From NCBI GenBank assembly GCA_039105265.1, contig JAPFFF010000008.1, forward strand, positions 6,014,001 to 6,078,000: a DNA stretch of 64,000 nt. Direction: 5' to 3'. The stretch is from Tritrichomonas musculus. Lineage: Eukaryota > Parabasalia > Tritrichomonadida > Tritrichomonadidae. A program made the translations under genes and the position numbers. The notes below the pieces were generated by a model. The model did no database searches, was not told the origin of the DNA, and worked only from the letters and a program-made list of their open reading frames with translations. Below, one piece after another: positions 19,723-27,729 of this stretch (the first letter of the stretch is position 1; each line of letters begins with the position of its first letter).

Positions 19723-22700
19723 ACCTAAGAGTACGTGCAAATTTAGGTAAGTTGGTTTGTTGAAATGTCTTTGACTTCCTGAATGCATTCGAACCATCCA
19801 ACAAATCAAATGTCATACTTTCTCCTTCATGCATTCTTTCAAAAAGCTCTTCAACTGAGATATCCATCCTTTTGCACTTGTTGAGAATAACTTGTTTTGG
19901 AATTCCTTTGAGTCTAATATGATATCCTTCATTTCCTTGTTCATCAACCAAGATATCGAGGTAGCTCTTTTTACCAAGTGCAATGAGTTTTCTTGAGTGT
20001 ATTTCCCCTTGACTACCTTCGAACTCATCAAAGTCATTATGAAACTGACACATATTTTTTCCAATAAGAGGTTGATGATACTTGAACTGGAATAAGTCAG
20101 CTATCCTTGGTACATCTTTTTCAAGTACATGCATACTATCAGTATCTTGATAAAAGATAGGTATACCTGCTTGCTCAGCTGTAGCCATAACCCTGTTCAT
20201 TAAGTGCTTACTCCAAGAGAGAACGCTTGCACCAAATTGAGGTAGGTTGAAATGGTCATTAATTGGTTTCAACTTCTTGACATAGCACTTATCAATATTA
20301 GCATCTTCAACAACCTCCTTGATAAAGTTGTAGTTCCTCCAGAGGTACTTGTATAGTTGGCTTTTTGGTACTGTCTTGGTTTCAGTCTTTGTTGCTTTTA
20401 ATATTGACTTGCCATATATGGAGTTGAGGAGGAGCTTTATTGTTTGTTCAAGAGGGTTCTTTTGCTTTTTATAACTTGCCCTGAGATTAAAGAGCTTCTC
20501 AATGAACTCATTGATTTTCTTGTTAAATCCTTCATCAAAGTAATAGCCACGTATTAACTCATATTCAACATCATAAAATTCGAACAAGTCCATGAGACCT
20601 ACTTTATCGATATAATAATGGTCAACAAGGAAATTGCCGAATATTTTACTACCTGCTTCATTCCTTGTAAATACTTGTCCAAATTTATATGGCTCTTTTG
20701 ATTTACATTCGAGTTTCTTGATGTTGACTTCGATAAAGAATGTATCATATTGCATAAGTTGTTCATGTGTTGTACCTTGTGGTATTACTTTAGGTCTTCC
20801 TAATGGTATACCATCCATAACATACATTGCAGATGGATATAAGCTAACTGCATCAAAGTCTTGTATCTTTCCTTCGATGTATTGCTTTTCATTACCTGCT
20901 GTCATTGTTCTTCCACCAGAGACACATCGTTGTATGAAGTCTTGACACTTACCTGATAGTTCATAACATCCATCAAAGCAACCATATTTCTTGGCAAAGC
21001 AGTATCCAATAGCACTTATAGATATAAAATCATGAACACCATACATATCTGTCTTTGTCTCTTTAAAGACTGCTTTCAGGTCTTCATTAAATTTTTCCAT
21101 TCCCTTCATCAAAACAATACAGTCCTTGAAACAATAGAAGATGGCATATTTAATGATGTCGATTTTGCCATCATTATAGCAATTTGCGATTTTTGCATTT
21201 TCGATAATCTGCTTGCAGTTTGCATCAAGTTGTGCTTTCGATAACTTATCTGCATTTTCATCGATGTATTGCTGTTGGAACTCAGTAGCATCAACAATTC
21301 TTCTTTGAATGTTCTCTTGTGTATATAGCTTATATGCCATGACTTCCTTGTGAACATTGAGGTTGAACATTGTAGCAAATTTACTTAATGCTTGAGGTAT
21401 TATACTATATGAGTTCCTGAATGTTAATCGCTTTTTGACTTTCCTTGTACCTTCTTCGAATAATGTCATGATGATTTGCAACACAGTTCCACTTCGTTCT
21501 GTTATCTGTGTATCCCATCCAGGTGTGTTAATGAAAAAACATGCATCATACTTGAGGTTATGAAAATATGTTAATGAGCCACTCCATAAATAATTCAAGA
21601 GCTTCTGTCCACAATCTTCACCTTGAATAGATATTTTATGTATGTTGGCTCCATCTCGAAAGATCGTACAATTGAGATATGGTATATGTGGACTGACTGT
21701 CGAGTTTGTTTCGAAGTCGCTATAATAAATCCTTGACCATGTATTTTGTTTCTTTTTATTATTCTCAATGAGTCTTGTACTTTGTTCTGCATTATATTCG
21801 AGACTTACATAGTCATTAACATGTTCATATTCAGTTGTGTTGATAATATCCATTTCGCATGCTTTGATTTCTTCAAATAGATGTAACTCAAACATCTTTT
21901 GGAAAAAGGTTATTGGTTTGATTCCTTCATGTTTATAGTCTTTGACAGTCTTTCCATTTTTCTCCAATCTTGCTATCATACATCTTTTGTCAAAAGGCAT
22001 ATATGCAAATGTTCTATCAAGTTCTTCATAGTGTTGAAGGTAGAATAATGTACAAGGTATTTTCCTGTTGAGCATATAATGGTCTTTGAACAATATCAGG
22101 TTAACTTCTCTTTTAAAATCAACAGACCATTTTTTCTTTCTGGTGTTGATTCTTGTTTCATACTTGTATTTATCAGGTTGTTCAACAATTCTAATGATAC
22201 TAAAATTGCACTTGAACTTTTTAGCTACTTCTTCTATCTTGTTATTGGGTATGGCTCTTGTTTGAACAAAAAATCGTAAGTCATCTATTTCATCATCAGT
22301 GAACACACCTGATTGTATACAAGCATATACAAAACAATTATCTCTGTAGTTCTCTTTCCTTACCTCATGAAAGATTTGGTATGTAGATAAGTCTATAGGT
22401 GATAGATTGATGTATGGGAAAAAACTACCTTCTGGTGTATTTCGATAGTCTTCATCAATTTCGACTTCATCATCATAGATTTCATGAGTATCCATATCTT
22501 GCATCTTGGTTCTAAAATGAACACCATCATTTGTTTTGTTCATGTCAATAAATTGTACCTCATATCGAACTGGAATGAACATGTTTGAGATATATGGATT
22601 AGTGTCTGATTGGTCTTCACTTAAATCAAGTTCTCCTGTTATATGACCTAATGTACTTTCGATGTTGTGCTTATCACTGAGTGTGAAGTACTTATAAGTT

Positions 22701-22999
22701 CCATCAAGTGCAATTGCTTTAACAATAGGTCTTCCAACATTTTTCTTTTTATGTATCTGTCGTAGTGCTTCCGTAAATGCGTACCTCTTATCTTCATCTT
22801 GATTGATGTCTGTAGCAAAACCAATACCTTGTCCTGCAGGAATCATGAGCTTCCTCATTTCTTCTTTAAATTTGTCTTTCTTTTGGTATTGTTTTGCACG
22901 TCGATTATATTCACGACGAAACTGTGATTTTGTATCAGCATAGACATCTCCAATAGCATCTAAAAAATTATCTTCAATGTCCTTGTTCATGTTTAACAT
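19715..22999 (-). CDS. POLB: Maverick protein-primed DNA polymerase, family B
   Basis: Replicates the element, expected to use a terminal protein primer. The AUG at 22999 gives 1094 aa and lies 5 nt after an Inr; an alternative AUG is at 22990. Exonuclease motifs: SDFETN (427-432), FHNLKYD (479-485) and YCFKDC (622-627). Polymerase motifs: DFDAVSLYPS (714-723), LLNSIYGKS (857-865) and YQDTDS (950-955), with a GKKSY block after 1010. The first 400 residues are an extension as in other Maverick polymerases. Within it, NYRDNCFVYACIQSG (217-231) and a later KDHYML (305-310) resemble the Cys and His boxes of OTU-type proteases. The enzyme assignment is firm; the extension is inference. Confidence 0.95.
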   Translation of the reverse strand: MLNMNKDIEDNFLDAIGDVYADTKSQFRREYNRRAKQYQKKDKFKEEMRKLMIPAGQGIGFATDINQDEDKRYAFTEALRQIHKKKNVGRPIVKAIALDGTYKYFTLSDKHNIESTLGHITGELDLSEDQSDTNPYISNMFIPVRYEVQFIDMNKTNDGVHFRTKMQDMDTHEIYDDEVEIDEDYRNTPEGSFFPYINLSPIDLSTYQIFHEVRKENYRDNCFVYACIQSGVFTDDEIDDLRFFVQTRAIPNNKIEEVAKKFKCNFSIIRIVEQPDKYKYETRINTRKKKWSVDFKREVNLILFKDHYMLNRKIPCTLFYLQHYEELDRTFAYMPFDKRCMIARLEKNGKTVKDYKHEGIKPITFFQKMFELHLFEEIKACEMDIINTTEYEHVNDYVSLEYNAEQSTRLIENNKKKQNTWSRIYYSDFETNSTVSPHIPYLNCTIFRDGANIHKISIQGEDCGQKLLNYLWSGSLTYFHNLKYDACFFINTPGWDTQITERSGTVLQIIMTLFEEGTRKVKKRLTFRNSYSIIPQALSKFATMFNLNVHKEVMAYKLYTQENIQRRIVDATEFQQQYIDENADKLSKAQLDANCKQIIENAKIANCYNDGKIDIIKYAIFYCFKDCIVLMKGMEKFNEDLKAVFKETKTDMYGVHDFISISAIGYCFAKKYGCFDGCYELSGKCQDFIQRCVSGGRTMTAGNEKQYIEGKIQDFDAVSLYPSAMYVMDGIPLGRPKVIPQGTTHEQLMQYDTFFIEVNIKKLECKSKEPYKFGQVFTRNEAGSKIFGNFLVDHYYIDKVGLMDLFEFYDVEYELIRGYYFDEGFNKKINEFIEKLFNLRASYKKQKNPLEQTIKLLLNSIYGKSILKATKTETKTVPKSQLYKYLWRNYNFIKEVVEDANIDKCYVKKLKPINDHFNLPQFGASVLSWSKHLMNRVMATAEQAGIPIFYQDTDSMHVLEKDVPRIADLFQFKYHQPLIGKNMCQFHNDFDEFEGSQGEIHSRKLIALGKKSYLDILVDEQGNEGYHIRLKGIPKQVILNKCKRMDISVEELFERMHEGESMTFDLLDGSNAFRKSKTFQQTNLPKFARTLRFT

Positions 23000-23003
23000 A
23001 AAA

Positions 23004-23012
23004 TAAAAGTGA
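23004..23012 (-). promoter_or_regulatory. Initiator TCACTTTTA before the polymerase gene
   Basis: On the minus strand TCACTTTTA ends 5 nt before the AUG at 22999, matching the trichomonad Inr and a very short 5' leader. A GAAAAAGTT word lies just upstream (23034-23042, plus-strand reading). This supports the chosen start. Confidence 0.55.
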
Positions 23013-23073
23013 AACGATAAAAATAAAAACAAAGAAAAAGTTAAAAAAATTATTTTTTTAGTTATGACCTATC

Positions 23074-24495
23074 TTATTGGGGGTAATCATCATCATCAAC
23101 GACATTATCATCGAGATGTGGAAAATGATATTGGAACTCATTTCCTTTCACCTTCGATTCAGAGTTCCGTTGAATTTCGTTCTTCTCCATTGATTCACCC
23201 CATTGCCTCATGGCTTTCAGCACTTGCTTCGGTGATTGCTTCCTTCCACTTCTCTCGAAGCTGCATGCTTTGTCCAACTTCTCTTTCTCTTCTTGTGATA
23301 AGTATTGTCGAAGATGATAAACGCAATTGGACAACTTCCATCCATAGGACTTGAACACGCTCGTCTGATCTGGTGCTTTTTTCTTGTCATATGATTCAAC
23401 AGCTTCCAACATGTTTCGAAGATAATCAGCTTCTTTCATCATCAAGTTCGATCTTGCCAACTTTTCAGCAAATGCATCATCTGTTGGAGGACCAGCTTGT
23501 TGAGCATTTTTGAGATCTGACACGTCCTTCTTTAGATCGTGAATTTTGTTAATGTACTTCGCCACCTTTTTTGGAGTAAGTTCCAATTTCATCAGCTCGA
23601 GTGCGTATTCGTCGTTATTATCAATGTCTTTCCTGAGTTCTTCAGCATTGTGATTGATGTCTTCAATGTGAAATTCTACACCAGTCATTTTCTCCTCCAA
23701 CTTCGTTAATCGTTCTTTCAAGTTTTCATTTTCTTCTATTAATTGTTCCATTTCTTCTCGAAAGTCGAATGGACGAACATTATCCTCCTTATAATCACTA
23801 TTGGATTTCATTTCATGAACACTTTTCGGTGGCTTATATGGTTCTTTGCGAGCTGGTGATGGTTCTTGTTCATGATCAACTTCTTCTTCTTCTCCTTCTA
23901 TCTTTGTTTCTTCTTTTGGATTGGAACCGAGTTTTTGATTCTCGACAAATGCAGATGGTCTAGCGAGAACTCTTGGAGGTGGTGGTATTTGTTGATTAGA
24001 AGGAGGTGGAGGAGGTGGAGGAACTTGTATTATATTATATGAGCGAGGTGGTGGAAAGACTTTATTGGAAATTGGAACATATGGAACATATGGATTCTTC
24101 CTTCTTGCATCGTCTTCTTGCTTCAATCTTGCTAATGCTTCTTCTTCTTGCTGCTTCTTCAATCTAGCTGCTTCTTCTTCTTGTTGCTTCTTCAATCGAG
24201 CTGCTTCTTCTTCTTCTTGCTGCTTCTTCAATCTTGCTGCTTCTTCTTCTTCTTGCTTCTTCTTCAATCTAGCTGCTTCTTCTTCTTGCTGCTTCTTCTT
24301 CAATCTAGCTGCTGCTTCTTCTTGCTGCTTCATGATGAACTGTCGCATGGATTCGAGTTGTTCTGGGGTCATGTTCTTGAGCCAAACTTCTGTGGGTGGA
24401 GCTGATGGCGGATCTGATGGTGGAGCTTGTTGACCCGATTGCTCGATCGAGTCAAATAGACTAACATCGCTGTCTGAGCTGTAGTTGTATGACAT
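23074..24495 (-). CDS. Maverick Glu/Lys repeat and coiled-coil protein, 473 aa
   Basis: Unknown function. The N-terminus is acidic and Pro-rich (PPSDPPSAPPTEVW). Residues about 53-130 are roughly eight imperfect copies of EEEEAARLKKQQ, forming a single charged helix or coiled coil. A Pro-rich linker follows (VPPPPPPPSNQQIPPPP), then further coiled coil (about 245-345) and a helical C-terminal 120 residues. A long charged helix joined to poly-proline linkers suggests a scaffold or tether. It is separated from the divergent 141-aa gene by 190 nt. It is not similar to other genes here. Confidence 0.7.
   Translation of the reverse strand: MSYNYSSDSDVSLFDSIEQSGQQAPPSDPPSAPPTEVWLKNMTPEQLESMRQFIMKQQEEAAARLKKKQQEEEAARLKKKQEEEEAARLKKQQEEEEAARLKKQQEEEAARLKKQQEEEALARLKQEDDARRKNPYVPYVPISNKVFPPPRSYNIIQVPPPPPPPSNQQIPPPPRVLARPSAFVENQKLGSNPKEETKIEGEEEEVDHEQEPSPARKEPYKPPKSVHEMKSNSDYKEDNVRPFDFREEMEQLIEENENLKERLTKLEEKMTGVEFHIEDINHNAEELRKDIDNNDEYALELMKLELTPKKVAKYINKIHDLKKDVSDLKNAQQAGPPTDDAFAEKLARSNLMMKEADYLRNMLEAVESYDKKKAPDQTSVFKSYGWKLSNCVYHLRQYLSQEEKEKLDKACSFERSGRKQSPKQVLKAMRQWGESMEKNEIQRNSESKVKGNEFQYHFPHLDDNVVDDDDYPQ
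24113..24337. repeat. Coding tandem repeat for the AARLKKQQEEEE units
   Basis: About eight imperfect 27-36 nt units (cttcttcttgctgcttcttc on the plus strand) inside the 473-aa gene. Unit length varies in steps of three, so the frame is kept. Confidence 0.75.
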
Positions 24496-24685
24496 ACAAG
24501 TATAAAAATGATCTATTTTCTAGTTGATATCACTAAATTTTAAATTTCGTAGAAAAACTCGAAGGTAGATATTTTTCTTTGAAAAAGTTAAATACACTAT
24601 AAAAATTCAAAAATTGAATTAAAAAAAATAAAATATATTGAAATTTTAAAAAAATATATTTATTAATATCACTATTATTTTATTA

Positions 24686-25111
24686 ATGATGAATGAAGAA
24701 GAAGATAAAATAGAAGATATTTTACAAAAACAAACACCTCCTAAAGATCATGATTCATTCGACTACAAAATTAATATAAACATGTCGAAAAAAATATCTC
24801 AACTAAAAGTTGAAGATGATACATCAAATTTAAGAACGATGTGTGAAAATTATGCTCATGCTCTTGAAAATGATGCACATCGACTTCGAGCAAAACAAAA
24901 AAAGAGGTATGATGAATGGTTTGACAGCCTCGAAAAAGATTGTTATCCTGCAAGAGACATTGTTAACTTGTACAACATGTTCTTTGGTCATGAACTATCT
25001 ATTACTCGACTTGGTTTCGGGCATCTCGATGGAACAAAGAGACACTTTACACATAAGAAAGTGAAAAGAAACAAGAAGTTCATCACAATGTACTACAAGA
25101 AAAATGAATAA
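24686..25111 (+). CDS. Maverick small protein of unknown function, 141 aa
   Basis: Starts ATGATG at 24686, about 16 nt after a TCACTATT Inr-like word. The acidic N-terminus (MMNEEEDKIEDIL) is followed by a helical middle rich in Asp, His and Arg (NYAHALENDAHRLRAKQKKR). The C-terminus is strongly basic (HFTHKKVKRNKKFITMYYKK), as in a nucleic-acid-binding protein. Next to it lies the 19-bp tandem array. No known family. Confidence 0.62.
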   Translation: MMNEEEDKIEDILQKQTPPKDHDSFDYKININMSKKISQLKVEDDTSNLRTMCENYAHALENDAHRLRAKQKKRYDEWFDSLEKDCYPARDIVNLYNMFFGHELSITRLGFGHLDGTKRHFTHKKVKRNKKFITMYYKKNE

Positions 25112-25146
25112 CTAAAAAAAAAGTTTTTTTTTTTTTTAACTACATG

Positions 25147-25485
25147 TTTTTCCTCATAAGCTACCTTTTTCCTCATAAGCTACCTTTTTCCTCATAAGCT
25201 ACCTTTTTCCTCATAAGCTACCTTTTTCCTCATAAGCTACCTTTTTCCTCATAAGCTACCTTTTTCCTCATAAGCTACCTTTTTTCCTCATAAGCTACCT
25301 TTTTCCTCATAAGCTACCTTTTTCCTCATAAGCTACCTTTTTCCTCATAAGCTTTTTCCTCATAAGCTACCTTTTTCCTCATAAGCTACCTTTTTCCTCA
25401 TAAGCTACCTTTTTCCTCATAAGCTACCTTTTTCCTCATAAGCTACCTTTTTCCTCATAAGCTACCTCATTCTTCATAAGCTACC
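25147..25485. repeat. 19-bp tandem array inside the Maverick, about 18 copies
   Basis: Unit TTTTTCCTCATAAGCTACC repeated head to tail, nearly identical. One unit has an extra T and one lacks ACC, and the last is slightly divergent (cattcttcataagctacc). There are no unique spacers, so it is not a CRISPR array. The 3' end of the 92-aa minus-strand gene runs into it. Near-identity implies recent expansion or homogenisation. Confidence 0.95.
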
Positions 25486-25745
25486 TTTTTGCTTTCATAC
25501 AACATTATTTTTTCCTTCATACTTTGTACTTCTTTTTTCTTTCTTTCACGATATGCCTTTTGCTGTTGTTTACGTGCTTCATTTCGTTCTTCAACAGTTG
25601 CATACTTTTGCTTTCTACCACGTTTTTCTGTTGTTTCAGTTTTTGCAGTATCAATATTTTTGAGGTTGTTGTTACTCTTGGACTTCTTCAACTTCTTGAT
25701 GATAGCTGTTTCCTTGAACTCACCCAAATCTAAATTTTGGCTCAT
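25467..25745 (-). CDS. Maverick basic AT-hook/bZIP-like protein, 92 aa
   Basis: The first AUG is at 25745 (MSQNLDLGEFKETAI). A Lys/Asn-rich stretch is followed by KRGRKQKY (an AT-hook-like GRK core) and then a bZIP-like basic helix (RNEARKQQQKAYRERKKKE) running into a short helix (VQSMKEKIMLYESKK). The last residues (KVAYEE) are encoded by the edge of the 19-bp tandem array. The basic region resembles NxxAAxxxRxxK only loosely. A DNA-binding regulator is plausible; the adjoining array is a candidate target. Inference only. Confidence 0.55.
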   Translation of the reverse strand: MSQNLDLGEFKETAIIKKLKKSKSNNNLKNIDTAKTETTEKRGRKQKYATVEERNEARKQQQKAYRERKKKEVQSMKEKIMLYESKKVAYEE

Positions 25746-25821
25746 GATTTCATTCGAGAAAAAAAATTGAATTATTTTTGAAAATTGAATATTCGCAAAC
25801 AAAATCACTTCATTTTTTAAA

Positions 25822-26193
25822 ATGTCGCGTTCTGGAAATGACTTCAAAGAATTCCAAAAACAGCAAAAGCTAGCTATCAAAAATGCTCATGTTGAAATAG
25901 CCAATGCTATTAAAGAGGTGATATTTCTGTTCAACCAAAAAATAATAAACTCGACATCATCTAATGTCTGCACCATCTATGACCCTTTGATACAAGCAAA
26001 CATGAACAAGATTGCTGAAGCACTTACTCAAATGAATCTCACTACCTGCGAGGTTTTTCATAAAAAGATTCCTCAATCTACAACACCAAAATCTATTGGC
26101 TTTCACGTGCCTATAGTGCCTGACTCGCAAGAGACACAAGAAGAAGATGATGAAGATGAACAAGAAGCTTCATCTCCAAAAGACAAGGAGTAA
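25822..26193 (+). CDS. Maverick small protein of unknown function, 123 aa
   Basis: The ATG at 25822 follows TCACTTCATTTT, a good Inr. Residues 1-70 look helical (FQKQQKLAIKNAHVEIANAI). The C-terminal 30 residues are acidic and disordered (QETQEEDDEDEQEASSPKDK). The gene diverges from the 92-aa gene across 76 nt and converges on the 174-aa gene. No family is recognised. Confidence 0.6.
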   Translation: MSRSGNDFKEFQKQQKLAIKNAHVEIANAIKEVIFLFNQKIINSTSSNVCTIYDPLIQANMNKIAEALTQMNLTTCEVFHKKIPQSTTPKSIGFHVPIVPDSQETQEEDDEDEQEASSPKDKE

Positions 26194-26246
26194 GAGTAAA
26201 AAAATAATTACTTCTAATTTTAAGTTTTTTTTATATATGTCTTTTT

Positions 26247-26771
26247 TTATACTATGCAATATTTTAAGCATACATGATAATTATTAACAAGCTCATTATA
26301 TTCTTTATTATATACTTGTTTCAAGTCAATGACTACCTCTCCATTATCTTTAATAATCTTAATAGCATCTATTTTTCTTATTGGATTGCTCTTAGTTGCA
26401 CAACATCCAACATCTTCATTAAGTTGTACTTCAACCTCACTAACATGTAGTATTGCTTTGATGATGTTGCTAAGAGATTCAATAGGTACTATGATGCATT
26501 TCTTTGATATAATGTTAGCTAGTAGTGCTTTGTCTTGATTAAGTAGTATTTGTGCATATGCTTCAAGTATAACATTACGTACATCTGGTTCAACTTCAAC
26601 AGGTTCAGTTTGCACTCCAATGTCTCTTGTAATAACAATGTCTTCCTTGCCATCATCTCTCTTATTAATAATAATGTTGTTGTTGATGTTTGATGTAGAT
26701 GATGCAGCTGCTGATGGTTCTAAAGATACATTTGCTTGAACTCCATTGGTTGTACCCCTCTTCTTAATCAT
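26247..26771 (-). CDS. Maverick protein with an LC8-type GVQTE motif, 174 aa
   Basis: Unknown family. The N-terminal 60 residues are disordered (EPSAAASSTSNINNNIIINK) and end in RDIGVQTEPVEVEPD. GVQTE at residues 52-56 matches the short linear motif bound by dynein light chain LC8. A NGVQAN word near residue 10 is a weaker look-alike. The C-terminal 110 residues are folded-looking, alternating helix and strand (LEAYAQILLNQDKALLANII). The disordered tail plus anchor plus folded domain resembles known LC8 clients. It starts 21 nt after the 148-aa gene ends. Confidence 0.62.
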   Translation of the reverse strand: MIKKRGTTNGVQANVSLEPSAAASSTSNINNNIIINKRDDGKEDIVITRDIGVQTEPVEVEPDVRNVILEAYAQILLNQDKALLANIISKKCIIVPIESLSNIIKAILHVSEVEVQLNEDVGCCATKSNPIRKIDAIKIIKDNGEVVIDLKQVYNKEYNELVNNYHVCLKYCIV

Positions 26772-26792
26772 TTAGGTTGGGAAAAAATAGGC

Positions 26793-27239
26793 TTAAAGTA
26801 CTAAGTCTAGCTGTTCTCCAATAAACATGTCAAATGACTCAATTTGATATTTCTGCTTGAGAGCATCGATTTTTGGTTTATGACTTGTAGGAGCAGCTGC
26901 AATGGAGTAGTTGTAGTATTTGATTCCTTGATACTCTTGAGTGGTAGTGTTTCCATTTATGTAGAACTCTTCGAAATCTTCAGTTATTTTTCTCCTTGAG
27001 TTAGGCTTAATAAATATTGAGTCAAGATCAAGTTCTTTGAGCTTATCTGGATAAAATCTGTGGCACTTGTCTTTTACCTTGATTGAGACATAGAGTACTT
27101 TGCCTAAATAACTCCATTCTCCTGTTTTCATTGGGTACTTGTCACAAAGTATCGAGAAATTACATTGTTTAGTATTTGGAGCACATTTTGCGCGAAGTTC
27201 ATTGACATAGTCATAGACGTTTCTTGTTGTCATTTTCAT
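26793..27239 (-). CDS. Maverick small protein of unknown function, 148 aa
   Basis: AUGs at 27239 and 27233 (MKMTTRNVYDYVNELRAK). An alpha/beta-looking protein with three Cys in the first 35 residues and basic and acidic patches (KPNSRRKITEDFEEFYI). It has no coiled coil or membrane helix and lies in the small-gene run after the capsid gene, with 24 nt on the upstream side. Conserved position suggests a virion or assembly role; this is inference. Confidence 0.6.
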   Translation of the reverse strand: MKMTTRNVYDYVNELRAKCAPNTKQCNFSILCDKYPMKTGEWSYLGKVLYVSIKVKDKCHRFYPDKLKELDLDSIFIKPNSRRKITEDFEEFYINGNTTTQEYQGIKYYNYSIAAAPTSHKPKIDALKQKYQIESFDMFIGEQLDLVL

Positions 27240-27263
27240 CTGGATAAAAAATTCAATAAAAAA

Positions 27264-27698
27264 TTAATATATGTTATTTTGGGTAAAGATATGTTGGGTA
27301 GGTCCATATCGAATATCTTGTTTATTATATTCTCTTGCTCTACCTTGCATTGGTGGTTTCTCAGGCTTCTTAAGATATTTTGGTAAGAGAGGTACTGGTC
27401 TATCTTTTTCACCTATATGTCGATAAAAACCACCATCTGTAATACTAACAGGAGGTTCACGAACAGGTTTGGTTATATGTTCTCGAGTATCTGGAAATCT
27501 AACAGGGTCCTCATGTTCAATAATCTGGGTAGGTGGTCGATTAATATATGGGTTGAAGGTTACAGAATAAGTATTAGTATTACTGAACACACCAAAATGT
27601 TGAAACTCTAAGTCCTTATTTTTCATGGTAGCTTCATTATACATCATACCTTCTCTTCCAACAATCTCAGCATGTGGGCTTCTATAATCATTCGACAT
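27264..27698 (-). CDS. Maverick Pro-rich small protein, 144 aa
   Basis: Starts at 27698, 31 nt after the capsid gene stop. Low in regular structure: many Pro, Arg, Glu and Asn residues with motifs such as PPTQIIEHEDPVRFPDTR and PLLPKYLKKPEKPPMQG. Such extended proteins next to a capsid gene often act as capsid-binding cement or minor virion proteins. No family is recognised, so the role is inferred from position only. Confidence 0.58.
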   Translation of the reverse strand: MSNDYRSPHAEIVGREGMMYNEATMKNKDLEFQHFGVFSNTNTYSVTFNPYINRPPTQIIEHEDPVRFPDTREHITKPVREPPVSITDGGFYRHIGEKDRPVPLLPKYLKKPEKPPMQGRAREYNKQDIRYGPTQHIFTQNNIY

Positions 27699-27729
27699 TT
27701 ACAAAAAAATAAAATATCCTTCTTTATGT

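Noticed and set aside
25147-25485. CRISPR-like appearance of the 19-bp array
   Set aside because: No unique spacers, units are contiguous, and the host is eukaryotic.
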